This document shows positions 46,201 to 54,702 of a DNA stretch of 64,000 bases, piece by piece. The stretch is from Micromonospora echinospora (GTDB lineage: Bacteria > Actinomycetota > Actinomycetes > Mycobacteriales > Micromonosporaceae), in assembly GCF_900091495.1 (NCBI RefSeq), contig NZ_LT607413.1, forward strand, positions 6,525,001 to 6,589,000, in the 5' to 3' direction. A program made the translations under genes and the position numbers. The stretch's first letter is position 1. The number at the start of each line of letters is the position of its first letter. The notes under the pieces are model-generated. The model was not told the DNA's origin and did not search any database. It saw nothing but the letters and a program-made list of their open reading frames with translations.

Positions 46201-46508
46201 CCGGTGGCGACGTCGTCGACCGCGAGGGCGACCTCCGCTCCGGGTGGCGCGACCCGCTGGTAGGCCACCCCGTCGACCGGGGTCATGGTGGCCCGCAGGG
46301 CGTCGTGCCGGGCCACCACCCAGGCCAGCGCCCGGCGCAGGGCGACGGTGTCGAGGTCACCACGGAGCCGGTAGGTCAGCGGGACGTTGTAGGTCGGCTC
46401 GCCGGGTGACATCTGCTCGACGAACCAGAGCTGTTCCTGTGCGACGGCGAGGGGCAGCCGGCCGTGGCCCTCACCCCGGTCGGACCTTGCCGGGACGGTG
46501 TCCTCCAT
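43275..46508 (-). CDS. NRPS module: condensation, adenylation, carrier
   Basis: A 1,077-residue single-module synthetase. The C domain (about 20-440) has an intact HHIVTDG motif (His151). The A domain (about 460-960) has LFTSGSTGRPKG, VYGPTEAT and YRSGDLVRW. The carrier domain has LGGSSLQ with Ser1017 for phosphopantetheine. The binding-pocket segment FDMCQGETF is unusual; my alignment gives about D-M-G-C-M-G-V-V-G, which I cannot match to a known amino acid, though Asp235 implies an alpha-amino substrate. No epimerase or TE domain is present. ATG 46508 has AAGGAG 10 nt upstream. It should condense an upstream acyl or aminoacyl unit with its own residue before release by the coupled thioesterase. 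Confidence 0.92.
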   Translation of the reverse strand: MEDTVPARSDRGEGHGRLPLAVAQEQLWFVEQMSPGEPTYNVPLTYRLRGDLDTVALRRALAWVVARHDALRATMTPVDGVAYQRVAPPGAEVALAVDDVATGDAADRDRQVARIAREEAATPFDLTAGPLYRFRLVRFDDREHLLCVTIHHIVTDGWSTGIVNRELSAAYAAYRAGREPAVAPDGDGGTYVEHIVRQRKELTEQGTEDGLRYWESQLAGVPVVDLPADRPRPATQTFHGDLVDVRLPAPLVRRARAVAQERGTTLFTVLTAALTIVVNRYTGQPDIPLGMTMTGRDTPEVEQLVGLFANMVVLRADLAGDPTFADLLDRLTDRTLDALDYASVPFERVVERVRPTRDPGRNPLFQISVQMLGDANSGANLDLAGLTVEPISQTTGRSRFDLTVTFVESTDGVRTTIEYATDLFDRWRVEALAGHLETVLAGVLPDPSVPVSRVPVVGDAERARLLAWGTAERAEPYPDPVHVRIARTAAALPDHPAVVFEGRSLTYAELDRRAGQLARYLRAKGVTHQEIVPLVIRRDLDTLVALLGVLKAGAAFAVLDPDHPASRLDYAIRDTGARLVLTRSDLLDRLPAADGWTAVALDTEWPAIEAVEGPLTEWADRDSLAYVLFTSGSTGRPKGVQIEHRALNAFATGYQRIFDLTPDDRMLQFNALAFDMCQGETFTGLTVGATLVLVPPDVVGSPEQVADLMRAERVSYICVPPAMMALMEPAPYPDLRKIMVGGEAAPGDLVNRWNLPGRRMLNVYGPTEATVGCTSHECAHRTWRSSPPIGVPMLDRRVYVVDATGDLAPVGVPGELLIGGDEGLSRGYLNLPDLDAARFRPDPFHPGARVYRSGDLVRWTADGQLEFLGRLDHQVKLRGLRIELGEIEAVLAGHPTVGLAVTALRPDARGENQIVGYVVPADTTPPSTAELRRYAGEHLPTYMVPATVMVLDTLPTTTSGKVDRDALPQPPVTEFDDASTFEEPATPTEARVAGILAGVLSLPRVGADANLFQLGGSSLQATRVVSRLNREFGVTVRVRLLYGSATVRTIAAAIDDLVAARDAAGTTDPEGGTARAH

Positions 46509-46943
46509 ATCGGGCGACTCCTTGGTTGCGGAATGGCGTGACGCGAAACGACAGGGACCGGCCACCCCGGATCGGGGTCCGCGTCGACGACCGGGCCAGC
46601 GTGCGCGCACCGGTCCCGTCACATGTCGGCACGATGGGGAATACCGACCTGGTTGGTCGGGACGGTCAGCGTCGTGACGGTGCGGTTCCGTTCTCCGCCG
46701 GCCGGTCGCGAGCCACTGTAGAGATAGGGGACCACGCCGGGCAAGTCGTGATCGGGTCGCCGTGCCGACAGTTGTCGGAATGGCGATGAATCGCCGGCGC
46801 GCAGTTGAGTGGCGCGGCATGCCACCGGGCGACCGACCACACCCCGACACCTTTAGATTGATCAATAGATTGTGTCGGAATACCACCGAAAGTATTCTGC
46901 TGCCAGCACCGTGGGATACCGTCCGGCGACGTCAGGGGTAGAC
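46509..46943. promoter_or_regulatory. Divergent promoter region of the right-hand cluster
   Basis: This 435-bp gap separates the minus-strand NRPS gene from the plus-strand aminotransferase gene and should hold the promoters of both biosynthetic units. On the plus strand TTGTGT (46870-46875), 17 bp and TATTCT (46893-46898) form a plausible promoter about 45 bp before the start. CCGACA-N2-TGTCGG (46765-46778) and CCGACAC (46844-46850) with GTGTCGG (46872-46878) are related inverted repeats. The second pair encloses ATTGATCAAT and overlaps the -35 box. Confidence 0.55.
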
Positions 46944-48134
46944 ATGACGGCAACTCCGCTAGCCACCCGGCTCCGGGCCTTCTCCGGCCCGACGATCTTC
47001 ACCGAGATGACCCTGCTGGCCCAGCGCACCGGCGCGGCCAACCTCGGCCAGGGGTTCCCGGACGGCGACGGCCCGCCGGCCATGTTGGCGGCGGCCCGCG
47101 CCGCGATCGACGGGGGCATGAACCAGTACCCGCCCGCGAACGGCCTGGCGGTGCTGCGGGCGGCGATCGCCGAGCGACGCCGCGCCGACCACGGGGTCGC
47201 CTACGACCCGGAGCGGGAGGTGGTGGTCACCGCGGGCGCGACGGAGGCGATCGCGGCGGCGCTGATCGGGCTCTGCGACCCGGGCGACGAGGTGATCGTC
47301 TTCGACCCGCTCTACGACTCGTACGCCGCCTGCCTGGCGATGGCCGGGGCCACCGCCGTGCCGGTCCCGCTGGAGTTCGACGGGACCCGGTTCACCTTCG
47401 ACCCGGACCGGCTGCGCGCGGCGGTCGGGCCCCGTACCCGGCTGGTGCTGCTCAACAGCCCGCACAACCCGACCGGCACGGTCTTCGACCGGGCCGAACT
47501 GGCGCACGTCGCCGGGGTCTGCCGGGACCACGACCTGGTCGCGGTCACCGACGAGGTGTACGAGTACCTCACCTACGACGGGGTCACGCACGTGCCGCTG
47601 GCCGGCCTGCCCGGGATGCGGGAGCGGACCCTGACCATCTCCTCGGCCGGCAAGACGTTCAGTGCGACGGGGTGGAAGGTGGGCTGGGCCTGCGGTCCCG
47701 CACCCCTGGTCGAGGCGGTGCGGACGGTCAAACAGTTCCTCACCTTCGGCACCGGGACGCCGTTGCAGGCGGGGGTCGCCCACGCGCTGACGCACTGCGC
47801 CGACTGGGTCGGCGAGCTGCGCGACAGCCTCCAGCGCCGACGGGACCTGCTGGTCAAGGGGCTGACCGCGGCCGGCGCCCGGACCTACCCCGCCCAGGGG
47901 ACGTACTTCGTGCAGCTCGACTCGCGGTCGTTCGGCTTCGCCGACGGGGTGGAGTTCTGCCGCGCGCTGCCGCACGACGCGGGGGTGGTGGCGATCCCCA
48001 GTGTCGCCCTCTACGCCGACAAGGAGGCCGGGCGGCATCTGGTCCGGTTCGCCTTCTGCAAGAGCGAGGAGCTGCTGACCACCGCCGTGGATCGGCTCGG
48101 CCGGTACGCCGCCACCCGGCGGACGGCGGGGTGA
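46944..48134 (+). CDS. Class I/II PLP-dependent aminotransferase
   Basis: A 396-residue fold-type I aminotransferase of the kynurenine/glutamine/methionine transaminase branch. LGQGFPDGDGP (34-44), NSPHNPTGTVF (171-181), the cofactor Asp in DEVYEYL near 203 and Lys237 in SSAGKTFSATGWK are all intact, and an Arg near the C-terminus (RFAFCKSEE) should bind the substrate carboxylate. ATG 46944 has AGGGG 7 nt upstream. It leads the plus-strand biosynthetic unit, so it may supply or interconvert an alpha-keto/alpha-amino acid for the NRPSs, or act on a precursor built by the nine-gene operon. The precise substrate cannot be told. Confidence 0.85.
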   Translation: MTATPLATRLRAFSGPTIFTEMTLLAQRTGAANLGQGFPDGDGPPAMLAAARAAIDGGMNQYPPANGLAVLRAAIAERRRADHGVAYDPEREVVVTAGATEAIAAALIGLCDPGDEVIVFDPLYDSYAACLAMAGATAVPVPLEFDGTRFTFDPDRLRAAVGPRTRLVLLNSPHNPTGTVFDRAELAHVAGVCRDHDLVAVTDEVYEYLTYDGVTHVPLAGLPGMRERTLTISSAGKTFSATGWKVGWACGPAPLVEAVRTVKQFLTFGTGTPLQAGVAHALTHCADWVGELRDSLQRRRDLLVKGLTAAGARTYPAQGTYFVQLDSRSFGFADGVEFCRALPHDAGVVAIPSVALYADKEAGRHLVRFAFCKSEELLTTAVDRLGRYAATRRTAG

Positions 48135-48261
48135 GCCGCCGGGCGGCAAGATTCTTCAAGACCTGCCGTCCGGGGACTGCCAGACTTGCGCCACGGTCCG
48201 GCCGCACGCGTGCGCAGCCGCGCGGATCCGGCCCGACGAGCAACACGAGGGGAATACAGGG

Positions 48262-48699
48262 TTGGACGAGAAAGACGAGCGCACGCCCGTCGTCTGGGAC
48301 ACCAAGATCGCAGTTGTCCTCCGGGACGATCTCGAAGGCTGGCAGCGACTCAACATCACCGCGTTCACGGTGAGCGGAATCGCCGCGACCGTCGAGAACG
48401 TCGTCGGGGAACCGTACGTCGACGGATCGGATAACACCTATCTTCCGATGTTCCGGCAGCCGGTTCTGGTGTTCGCCGCGGATGCCGAGAAACTACGGCA
48501 GATCCACGAGCGGGCACTGCGGCGAGAGGTTCCCATGGCTATTTACACGGAGGAACTCTTCGTCACCAACAACGACGAGGACAACCGTGCCGCGGTACGT
48601 GCCGTAGCCGCGGACAAACTGCGTCTGGTCGGTGTCGCGATGCGCGCCGACCGCAAGACCGTAGACAAGATCGTCAAGGGAGCGACGCTCCACCCCTGA
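48262..48699 (+). CDS. DUF2000 family protein
   Basis: A 145-residue protein matching DUF2000 along its length. TKIAVVLRDDLEGWQRLNIT, YLPMFRQPVLVFA and YTEELFVTNNDEDNRAAV are the family's conserved blocks. The fold is related to peptidyl-tRNA hydrolase 2, but no activity is established. The start is a TTG with AGGGG about 10 nt upstream. Members recur beside natural-product and amino-acid genes; here it lies between the aminotransferase and radical SAM genes. An accessory or hydrolase role is only inferred. Confidence 0.8.
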   Translation: MDEKDERTPVVWDTKIAVVLRDDLEGWQRLNITAFTVSGIAATVENVVGEPYVDGSDNTYLPMFRQPVLVFAADAEKLRQIHERALRREVPMAIYTEELFVTNNDEDNRAAVRAVAADKLRLVGVAMRADRKTVDKIVKGATLHP

Positions 48700-48891
48700 A
48701 TCGGTCGAGGCCACCGCCAGCGAGGTTCGTGGCGGTGGCACCCCGCGTCGCGCACCGGCGCGCGACGCGGACCGGCACGTCCACGACACCCGACCGGCAC
48801 GTCGACACGGCACCACAGTCACACCTGATCTGACGCACAGCCACCCCCGCCGCCGCCCGGCGGTGCGCCGGGGCGTCTACCGGAGGACTGG

Positions 48892-50502
48892 ATGTCACAG
48901 CTGGACTGCATAATCGTCGGATTCAACGAGATCGACTTCGCCGACTTCGCGCGTGCCCAACAGGCCTTCGCCGACACCTCCGGCGCGTACCGGGAGCTGC
49001 TGACCAACTCGGTCCTGCTCGGCGACCGCCGGATGACCTACATGGACCTGCTGAACGTGGTCCGGGAGCGGGAGATCGGACGACCCTCCCGGCTGAGCGC
49101 GTTCGAGATGCCCAGCCTCGGCGTGGCCTACCTGGCCAGCTTCCTGTACCGCCGGGGCTTCGACGTCGGTGTCGTCAACTTCTTCAACAAGGGTCGTGAC
49201 GAGTTCGCCGCCATGCTCGCCGAGGGCCCCCGAGCGGTGGCGATCACCACCACGTACTACGTGGACGACGAGCCGATCCGGCAGATCGTGCGATTCATCC
49301 GGGAGCACGACGAGACCGTGCCGATCATCGTCGGCGGGCCCCGGATCCACAACCTCTGCACCGGTCAGCAGCCCATCGTGCAGGACGTGCTGCTCCGCGC
49401 GGTGGGCGCGGACATCTACATCAACGAACCGCAGGGCGAGAGCACCCTGGCCGGGGTACTGGCGACCCTCCGGGACGGCGGGGACCTCTCGGCCGTACCG
49501 AACCTGATCTACCGGTCCACGGCCGGCCGACCGGGGATGTCCCGCACGGCCCGCAAGCCGGAGTCGAACAACCTGGACGAGAACGCTGTCGACTGGTCCT
49601 ACTTCGACCCGAGCTACTACACGCCGACCACCTACATGCGGACCTCACGGAGCTGCTCGTTCGGCTGCGCGTTCTGCAACTACCCGTCGATGGCCGGCCC
49701 TCTGACGCTCAGTGAGCTGTCCACCATCGAGCGCGAGCTGACCCACCTGCGCGAGAACGGCGTCCAGAACATGATCTTCGTGGACGACACGTTCAACGTG
49801 CCGCTGCCCCGGTTCAAGAAGATCCTGCGGATGATGATCGACCGTAAGCTCGACCTGCGCTGGGTCTCCTTCTTCCGCTGTTCCAACGCCGACGACGAGG
49901 CGTTCGACCTGATGGCCGAGGCGGGCTGCCTCGGGGTCTTCCTCGGCATCGAGTCCGGCGACCAGCAGATCCTCAAGAACATGACCAAGTTCGCCAAGAC
50001 CGACCGGTACGAGTACGGCATCGAGCAGCTCACCAGCCGAGGCATGGTCACCCTCGCGTCGATCGTGCTCGGCTTCCCCGGCGAAACCGAGAAGACCGTG
50101 CGGAACACCCTCGACTTCGTCAACCGGACCCAGCCCACCTTCTTCAACGTCCAGCTCTACTACCACGACGTGCTCGCCCCGATCGAGCGGCAGCGCGAGC
50201 TGTACGGCATCGAGGGCAGCGGCTACTCCTGGAAGCACTACACGATGAGCTGGCAGGAGGCCGCGGACCGGAAGGACGACTTCGTCCGCAACGTCACCGG
50301 CTCGTCCCTGATGCCGCTGTACGGGCTGAGCATCTGGGCCATCCCGTACCTCCTCTCCAACGGCCTGACCATGGACCAGATCACCCGCTTCACCCGGGCC
50401 GCGACGGACCTGGTGGTGCAGGGACTGGACGCCGACCACGTCGACCCGGAACCGGCCATCGCGCACGTCTCCCGGGCGTTGACCGGCGTCACGGCCGGCT
50501 GA
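48892..50502 (+). CDS. B12-binding radical SAM enzyme, PhpK-like
   Basis: A 536-residue radical SAM protein. The N-terminal part (about 1-200) has the Rossmann-like cobalamin domain with GVAYLASFLYRRGFDVGVV and VPIIVGGPRI. The radical SAM domain has CSFGCAFC with Cys255, Cys259 and Cys262 for the 4Fe-4S cluster, then FVDDTFNVP and GVFLGIESGDQQILKNM. Overall order and motifs recall PhpK, the P-methyltransferase of phosphinothricin and phosalacine biosynthesis, and related enzymes. PhpK-type proteins methylate inert P or C atoms using methylcobalamin and SAM. No phosphonate genes are visible, so a C-methylation on a peptide or amino acid is more likely. ATG 48892 follows GGAGG; the thioesterase gene begins 8 bp downstream. 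Confidence 0.88.
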   Translation: MSQLDCIIVGFNEIDFADFARAQQAFADTSGAYRELLTNSVLLGDRRMTYMDLLNVVREREIGRPSRLSAFEMPSLGVAYLASFLYRRGFDVGVVNFFNKGRDEFAAMLAEGPRAVAITTTYYVDDEPIRQIVRFIREHDETVPIIVGGPRIHNLCTGQQPIVQDVLLRAVGADIYINEPQGESTLAGVLATLRDGGDLSAVPNLIYRSTAGRPGMSRTARKPESNNLDENAVDWSYFDPSYYTPTTYMRTSRSCSFGCAFCNYPSMAGPLTLSELSTIERELTHLRENGVQNMIFVDDTFNVPLPRFKKILRMMIDRKLDLRWVSFFRCSNADDEAFDLMAEAGCLGVFLGIESGDQQILKNMTKFAKTDRYEYGIEQLTSRGMVTLASIVLGFPGETEKTVRNTLDFVNRTQPTFFNVQLYYHDVLAPIERQRELYGIEGSGYSWKHYTMSWQEAADRKDDFVRNVTGSSLMPLYGLSIWAIPYLLSNGLTMDQITRFTRAATDLVVQGLDADHVDPEPAIAHVSRALTGVTAG

Positions 50503-50509
50503 GGCACCG

Positions 50510-51283
50510 GTGCTCCTGCAACGCTGGCTGCCCCGCCCCTCGGCCCGGCTGCGGCTGCTCTGCCTACCCCCGGCCGGCGGCTCGGCCACCCTCTACCGGT
50601 CCTGGGCCACCCGGCTCCCCGCCGACGTGGAGCTGTACGCCGTCGAGCCCCCCGGCCACGGCAGCCGGTACCACGAGCCGGCCGTCACCTCCATGGCGGA
50701 GCTGGCCGGGCAGGTCGCCACGGCCGCGGCCGAACTGGCCCGGCGTCCGCTGGCGCTCTTCGGGCACAGCATGGGCGCCCTGCTGGCGTTGGAGGTGGGT
50801 CGACTGCTGCGGGACACCACCGGGCGGCCACCGGCCGCGCTGCTGGTCGCCTCGATCGACGCGCCGGAACCGTCCGACGCCGACCCGGTCGACCTGACCA
50901 GCCTGCCGGACAGCTACTGGCGGCCCCGCATGGTCGAGCTGGGCGCGCTCGACTCCCGTACCACCGGGGACCCGGCGCTGATGGAGATGGCGCTGGCCAT
51001 GTTCCGCGCCGACCTCGTGGTGATGAGCGGCTACCGGCCCCGACGGGCCGACCCGCTGCGCTGCCCGGTACGGGTCTACGCCGGCGCCACCGACCCGACG
51101 GTCAGCGAACGGGGACTGGCCCGCTGGCGCCGCGAGTGCCCCACCGACTTCCAGCTCAGCCGGTTGCCCGGTGGACACATGTTCTTCCGGGACGATCCGA
51201 CCCTCCTCCTGGCCCGACTCGCCGCCGACCTGGACGCCGGACGGCTTCCGGCGGAACTTGGCGCGGGTCGGCCGGTGCCGTGA
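50510..51283 (+). CDS. Type II thioesterase
   Basis: A 257-residue alpha/beta hydrolase of the GrsT/RifR type. LLCLPPAGGSATLYRSW (16-32), the PPGHGSR loop and GHSMGA with Ser87 are typical, and the catalytic His lies in PGGHMFF near residue 228. Such enzymes free carrier domains from misprimed or stalled acyl groups. GTG 50510 has GAGG about 6 nt upstream, and the gene sits between the radical SAM and second NRPS genes. With the other free thioesterase nearer the first NRPS, one probably edits and the other releases product. Confidence 0.9.
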   Translation: MLLQRWLPRPSARLRLLCLPPAGGSATLYRSWATRLPADVELYAVEPPGHGSRYHEPAVTSMAELAGQVATAAAELARRPLALFGHSMGALLALEVGRLLRDTTGRPPAALLVASIDAPEPSDADPVDLTSLPDSYWRPRMVELGALDSRTTGDPALMEMALAMFRADLVVMSGYRPRRADPLRCPVRVYAGATDPTVSERGLARWRRECPTDFQLSRLPGGHMFFRDDPTLLLARLAADLDAGRLPAELGAGRPVP

Positions 51284-51341
51284 TGACCGGGTGTCCGTCC
51301 GGCGGGGCGGCCCGGGGTAACCAACCGAACGGGAGCGAACG

Positions 51342-54300
51342 ATGACGAGCCAGGTCTTCGGTGCATCCGCACCGGCGTCGCGGCGCGAGCCGGCCGGACC
51401 GGACGGGACCGGCGAACCGGCCGTGCCGTTGGACCTGGCCGGGCAGCGGGTCTGGCGGGCCGAGCAACTGCACCCCGGCACGCCCGCGAACCTCGTCGCG
51501 CTGGCGGCGAGCGTACCGGCCCGGGTGGACGTCGCCGCGCTGCGCACCGCGTTGTGCGCCGCCCTCGTCCCGGACGACCCGCTGCTCGCCGTGCACACCG
51601 ACCGGGCGGGCCGGGCGGTCCGCCACCGGCCCGCCGGGGAGCCACAGGTCCCCGTGGTCGTCACCGACCTGACCCACCTGCCCGACGGGGAACGGGACAC
51701 CGCCGTCGAGGAGATCCTCACCGACGAGGCGTCGACCGGGTTCGCGCTCGCGTACGAGGCGCCGCTGCGCTGCCGGGTGCTGCTGCTCCCCGGGCGGACG
51801 GTGCTGGTCCTCGTGGCGCACCGGGTCGCGGCCGACGAACAGACCCTCGGCGCGCTGCTGCACCGGGCCGCCCATTACTACCCCGCGGCGACCGACCCGG
51901 CGGGGCCGAGCGGCGCGACGGGACCGACCGGCGCGGGCGGGGGTGTCGCCGGGACCCCGGTGGTCCACCGCGCGCCGCGTCCCGGCCCCGCACGGCCGAC
52001 CGGCTCGCAGGTGGGCGCGGACGACGGACTGGACGCCTGGCGGGAACTGCTGGCCGTTCCCCCCTCGGCGGCGCTGCCCACCGACTGGCCGCGACCGGCC
52101 GTGCTGGCCGGCACGGGCGGCACGACCACGGTGACCGTCCCGGCCGACACCCGCCGGCGGCTGCGGGACCGGTTCCCGGAGGTCGACGAGGCGACGGTGC
52201 TGCTCGCGGGTCTGCACGCCCTGCTGGCCCGGCACGGCGCCGGGACCGACGTCGCGGTCACCGCCACCACCCCGGCCACCGGCGGCGGTGAACTGGTCGT
52301 CCGCACCGACCTGGCCGGTGATCCCGACTTCGCCGCCGTGGTCGACCGCACCCGGGCGGCGGTGACCGTCGCCACCGGGGCCGCCGTGCCGTTCGCCCGG
52401 CTCGCCGAGGAGCTGGGCGGGACGGCGGCGAGCGTCCGCCACGACCCGTTCGCGCGGGTGGCGCTGACCCTCCGGGACGCCCCCCTGCTGCCACCGGCCC
52501 TGGGCGGGCTGCCCCTGTCCCCGCTGCCGCTGCCCCGACTCGGCGTCCGGTACGAGCTGCGCCTGGTGCTGGAGGCGGCTGCGGACGGCGGACTGACCGG
52601 CGGGTTGGAGTACGCCCGGGACCTGTTCGACCCGCCGACGGCCGACCGGATCGCCGCCCGGTTCCCGCTGCTGCTCGCGGCGGCGGCCGCCACCCCGGGC
52701 ACCCCGGTGTCCCGGCTGGGGCTGGTCACCCCGGCCGAACGCACGCTGGTCCTCGACACGTGGAACGACGTCCACGCGCCGAGGCCCGAGGACCGCTGCC
52801 TGCACGAGCTGATCCTCGACCGGGCGCGGGCGTTCCCCGAAGCGCCGGCGGTGGTCTGCGCCGGCCGGACGCTGTCGTACCGGGAACTGGACGAGCGGTC
52901 CGCCCGACTCGCCGCCGTGCTGCGCGGCCACGCCGTGCGGGGCCGGCTGGTCGCGCTCTGCGTGGAGAAGTCCGTCGAGATGGTCGTGGGGGTGCTGGCG
53001 ATCCTGCGCGCCGGGGCGGCCTGGGTGCCGATGGATCCGGCCTACCCGGTGGCCCGGCTCGGATTCATGCTGGCGGACGCGCAGGCGCCGGTGGTCCTGG
53101 CCGACGCCGCCTCCGCCGACCGGCTGCCCCGGCACGACGCCACGACGGTGCTCCTCGACGACGCGCCGGACGCGGTCACGTCGGCCAACGGTGGCCGCCC
53201 CGACCCGGACGAGGGACCGGCGGGCGACCCGGGGAGCTTCTGCTACGTCATCTACACCTCCGGGTCGACCGGGACGCCGAAAGGCGCGGCGAACACCCAC
53301 CGGGGCGTGCTCAACACGATGGCGGCCCTGGTCAGCCGGTGCCGGATGGACAACCGCACCCGACTGTTGCAGTGCTCGTCGCTGAGCTTCGACATGTCCG
53401 CGTTCGACATCCTGAGCACCCTGCTCGCCGGGGGCTGCCTGGTGGTGCCCACCCGGGCCGACCTGACCGACCCGCAGCGCCTGCTCGACCTGGCGCACGA
53501 CGCCCGGATCACCATGTGGAGTTCCACCCCGGCGCTGTTCCGGGGCGCGGTCGACGTGGCCCTGGACTCCGGGGCCGGCCTGCCCGAGGGGCTCCGGACC
53601 GTGGTGCTCGGCGGGGACCGCTTCCCCGGCGGGGTGATCGGCCCGCTGCGGTCGCTGGCGCCCCGGGCCCGGGCCTTCAACGTCGCCGGCATGACCGAGG
53701 TCTCCTTCACCACGACCGGTCACCCGGTCACCAGCGCCGACGCCCGTCGGGCCAGCGTCCCCTGGGGACGGCCCCTGCCCCACCAGCGGATGTACGTCCT
53801 CGACGACGAAGGCGACCCGGTGCCGGTGGGGGTACCGGGTGAGCTGTACATCGGCGGGGTCGGGGTGGGGCCGGGCTACTGGCGACGACCGGAGCTGACC
53901 GCGCAGCGGTTCCTGCCGGATCCGTTCGTCGCCGACCCGGACGCCCGGATGTACCGCACCGGTGACCTGGTGCGTCACCTCAGCGACGGGCAGATCGAGT
54001 TCCTCGGCCGGCTGGACCACCAGGTCAAGGTCCGGGGCTACCGGATCGAGCTGGGTGAGGTGGAAACCGCCCTGGCCGGGCACCCCCAGGTCCGGGACTG
54101 CGTGGTGGACCTGCGGGCCGGCACGGACGAACAGTCCCGGCTCACCGCCTACCTGGTGCCGGTCGACCCGGAACAGCCGGCGACCGTGGAGAGCCTCCGG
54201 GAGTTCCTCGGCGGGCGGCTCCCCGAGCACATGGTCCCGGCGGTCTTCGTCGCGGTGCCCCGGATCCCGGTCACCCCGGGCGGCAAGATCGACCGTACGG

Positions 54301-54605
54301 CCCTGGCGGAGCTGCCGTTGCCCGCCGGTCGACCGGAGCTGGGCAGCGCCTACACCCCGCCCCGGGACGGACTCGAACGCAGCGTCGTCGCCGAGTGGGA
54401 ACGGGTGCTCGGGGTGTCCGGGATCGGGGTGGACGACGAGTTCACCGCCCTGGGCGGCCATTCGCTGCTCGCCACCGCCGCGATGACGATGATCTCCGAC
54501 GTGCTGGGGGTGCCGATGTCGGCGCGGGACCTCTACGAGGCGTCCACCCCGGCCCGCCTGGCCCGCCGGATCCGCGCGCTCACGCCGGACCGGGTCTGGG
54601 ACTGA
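51342..54605 (+). CDS. NRPS module with degenerate condensation domain, adenylation and carrier
   Basis: A 1,087-residue synthetase. The N-terminal C-like region (about 30-450) is shorter and altered: where HHxxxDG is expected it has HRVAADE (His160, Arg161, Asp165), so the catalytic second His is missing. The A domain (about 460-960) has YVIYTSGSTGTPKG and YRTGDLVRH, but the usual YGPTE is AGMTE. The pocket segment is FDMSAFDIL, and my alignment gives about D-M-F-S-V-G-V-F-T. The carrier has GGHSLL with Ser1041. It therefore probably activates one amino acid without forming a bond itself, as an initiation or in-trans loading module. ATG 51342 follows a weak GGGAGC site. No TE domain is present. 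Confidence 0.9.
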   Translation: MTSQVFGASAPASRREPAGPDGTGEPAVPLDLAGQRVWRAEQLHPGTPANLVALAASVPARVDVAALRTALCAALVPDDPLLAVHTDRAGRAVRHRPAGEPQVPVVVTDLTHLPDGERDTAVEEILTDEASTGFALAYEAPLRCRVLLLPGRTVLVLVAHRVAADEQTLGALLHRAAHYYPAATDPAGPSGATGPTGAGGGVAGTPVVHRAPRPGPARPTGSQVGADDGLDAWRELLAVPPSAALPTDWPRPAVLAGTGGTTTVTVPADTRRRLRDRFPEVDEATVLLAGLHALLARHGAGTDVAVTATTPATGGGELVVRTDLAGDPDFAAVVDRTRAAVTVATGAAVPFARLAEELGGTAASVRHDPFARVALTLRDAPLLPPALGGLPLSPLPLPRLGVRYELRLVLEAAADGGLTGGLEYARDLFDPPTADRIAARFPLLLAAAAATPGTPVSRLGLVTPAERTLVLDTWNDVHAPRPEDRCLHELILDRARAFPEAPAVVCAGRTLSYRELDERSARLAAVLRGHAVRGRLVALCVEKSVEMVVGVLAILRAGAAWVPMDPAYPVARLGFMLADAQAPVVLADAASADRLPRHDATTVLLDDAPDAVTSANGGRPDPDEGPAGDPGSFCYVIYTSGSTGTPKGAANTHRGVLNTMAALVSRCRMDNRTRLLQCSSLSFDMSAFDILSTLLAGGCLVVPTRADLTDPQRLLDLAHDARITMWSSTPALFRGAVDVALDSGAGLPEGLRTVVLGGDRFPGGVIGPLRSLAPRARAFNVAGMTEVSFTTTGHPVTSADARRASVPWGRPLPHQRMYVLDDEGDPVPVGVPGELYIGGVGVGPGYWRRPELTAQRFLPDPFVADPDARMYRTGDLVRHLSDGQIEFLGRLDHQVKVRGYRIELGEVETALAGHPQVRDCVVDLRAGTDEQSRLTAYLVPVDPEQPATVESLREFLGGRLPEHMVPAVFVAVPRIPVTPGGKIDRTALAELPLPAGRPELGSAYTPPRDGLERSVVAEWERVLGVSGIGVDDEFTALGGHSLLATAAMTMISDVLGVPMSARDLYEASTPARLARRIRALTPDRVWD

Positions 54606-54665
54606 CCTCCGCCGCCGGTGCGGCGACGAACGTGACGTGAGGAAGAGCGGCGAGATGCGGAACGA

Positions 54666-54693
54666 CCGGGTCCCGGTGCCGACCGGGACCCGG
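54666..54693. terminator. Hairpin between convergent biosynthetic units
   Basis: CCGGGTCCCGGT (54666-54677) pairs perfectly with ACCGGGACCCGG (54682-54693) around GCCG. It lies in the 97-bp gap between the second NRPS gene and the convergent nine-gene operon, and can act in both directions. Confidence 0.8.
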
Positions 54694-54702
54694 TACGTCG
54701 GG

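Noticed and set aside
48892..50502. Phosphinothricin-type phosphonate pathway
   Set aside because: The radical SAM enzyme resembles PhpK but no PEP mutase, phosphonopyruvate decarboxylase or related gene is visible.
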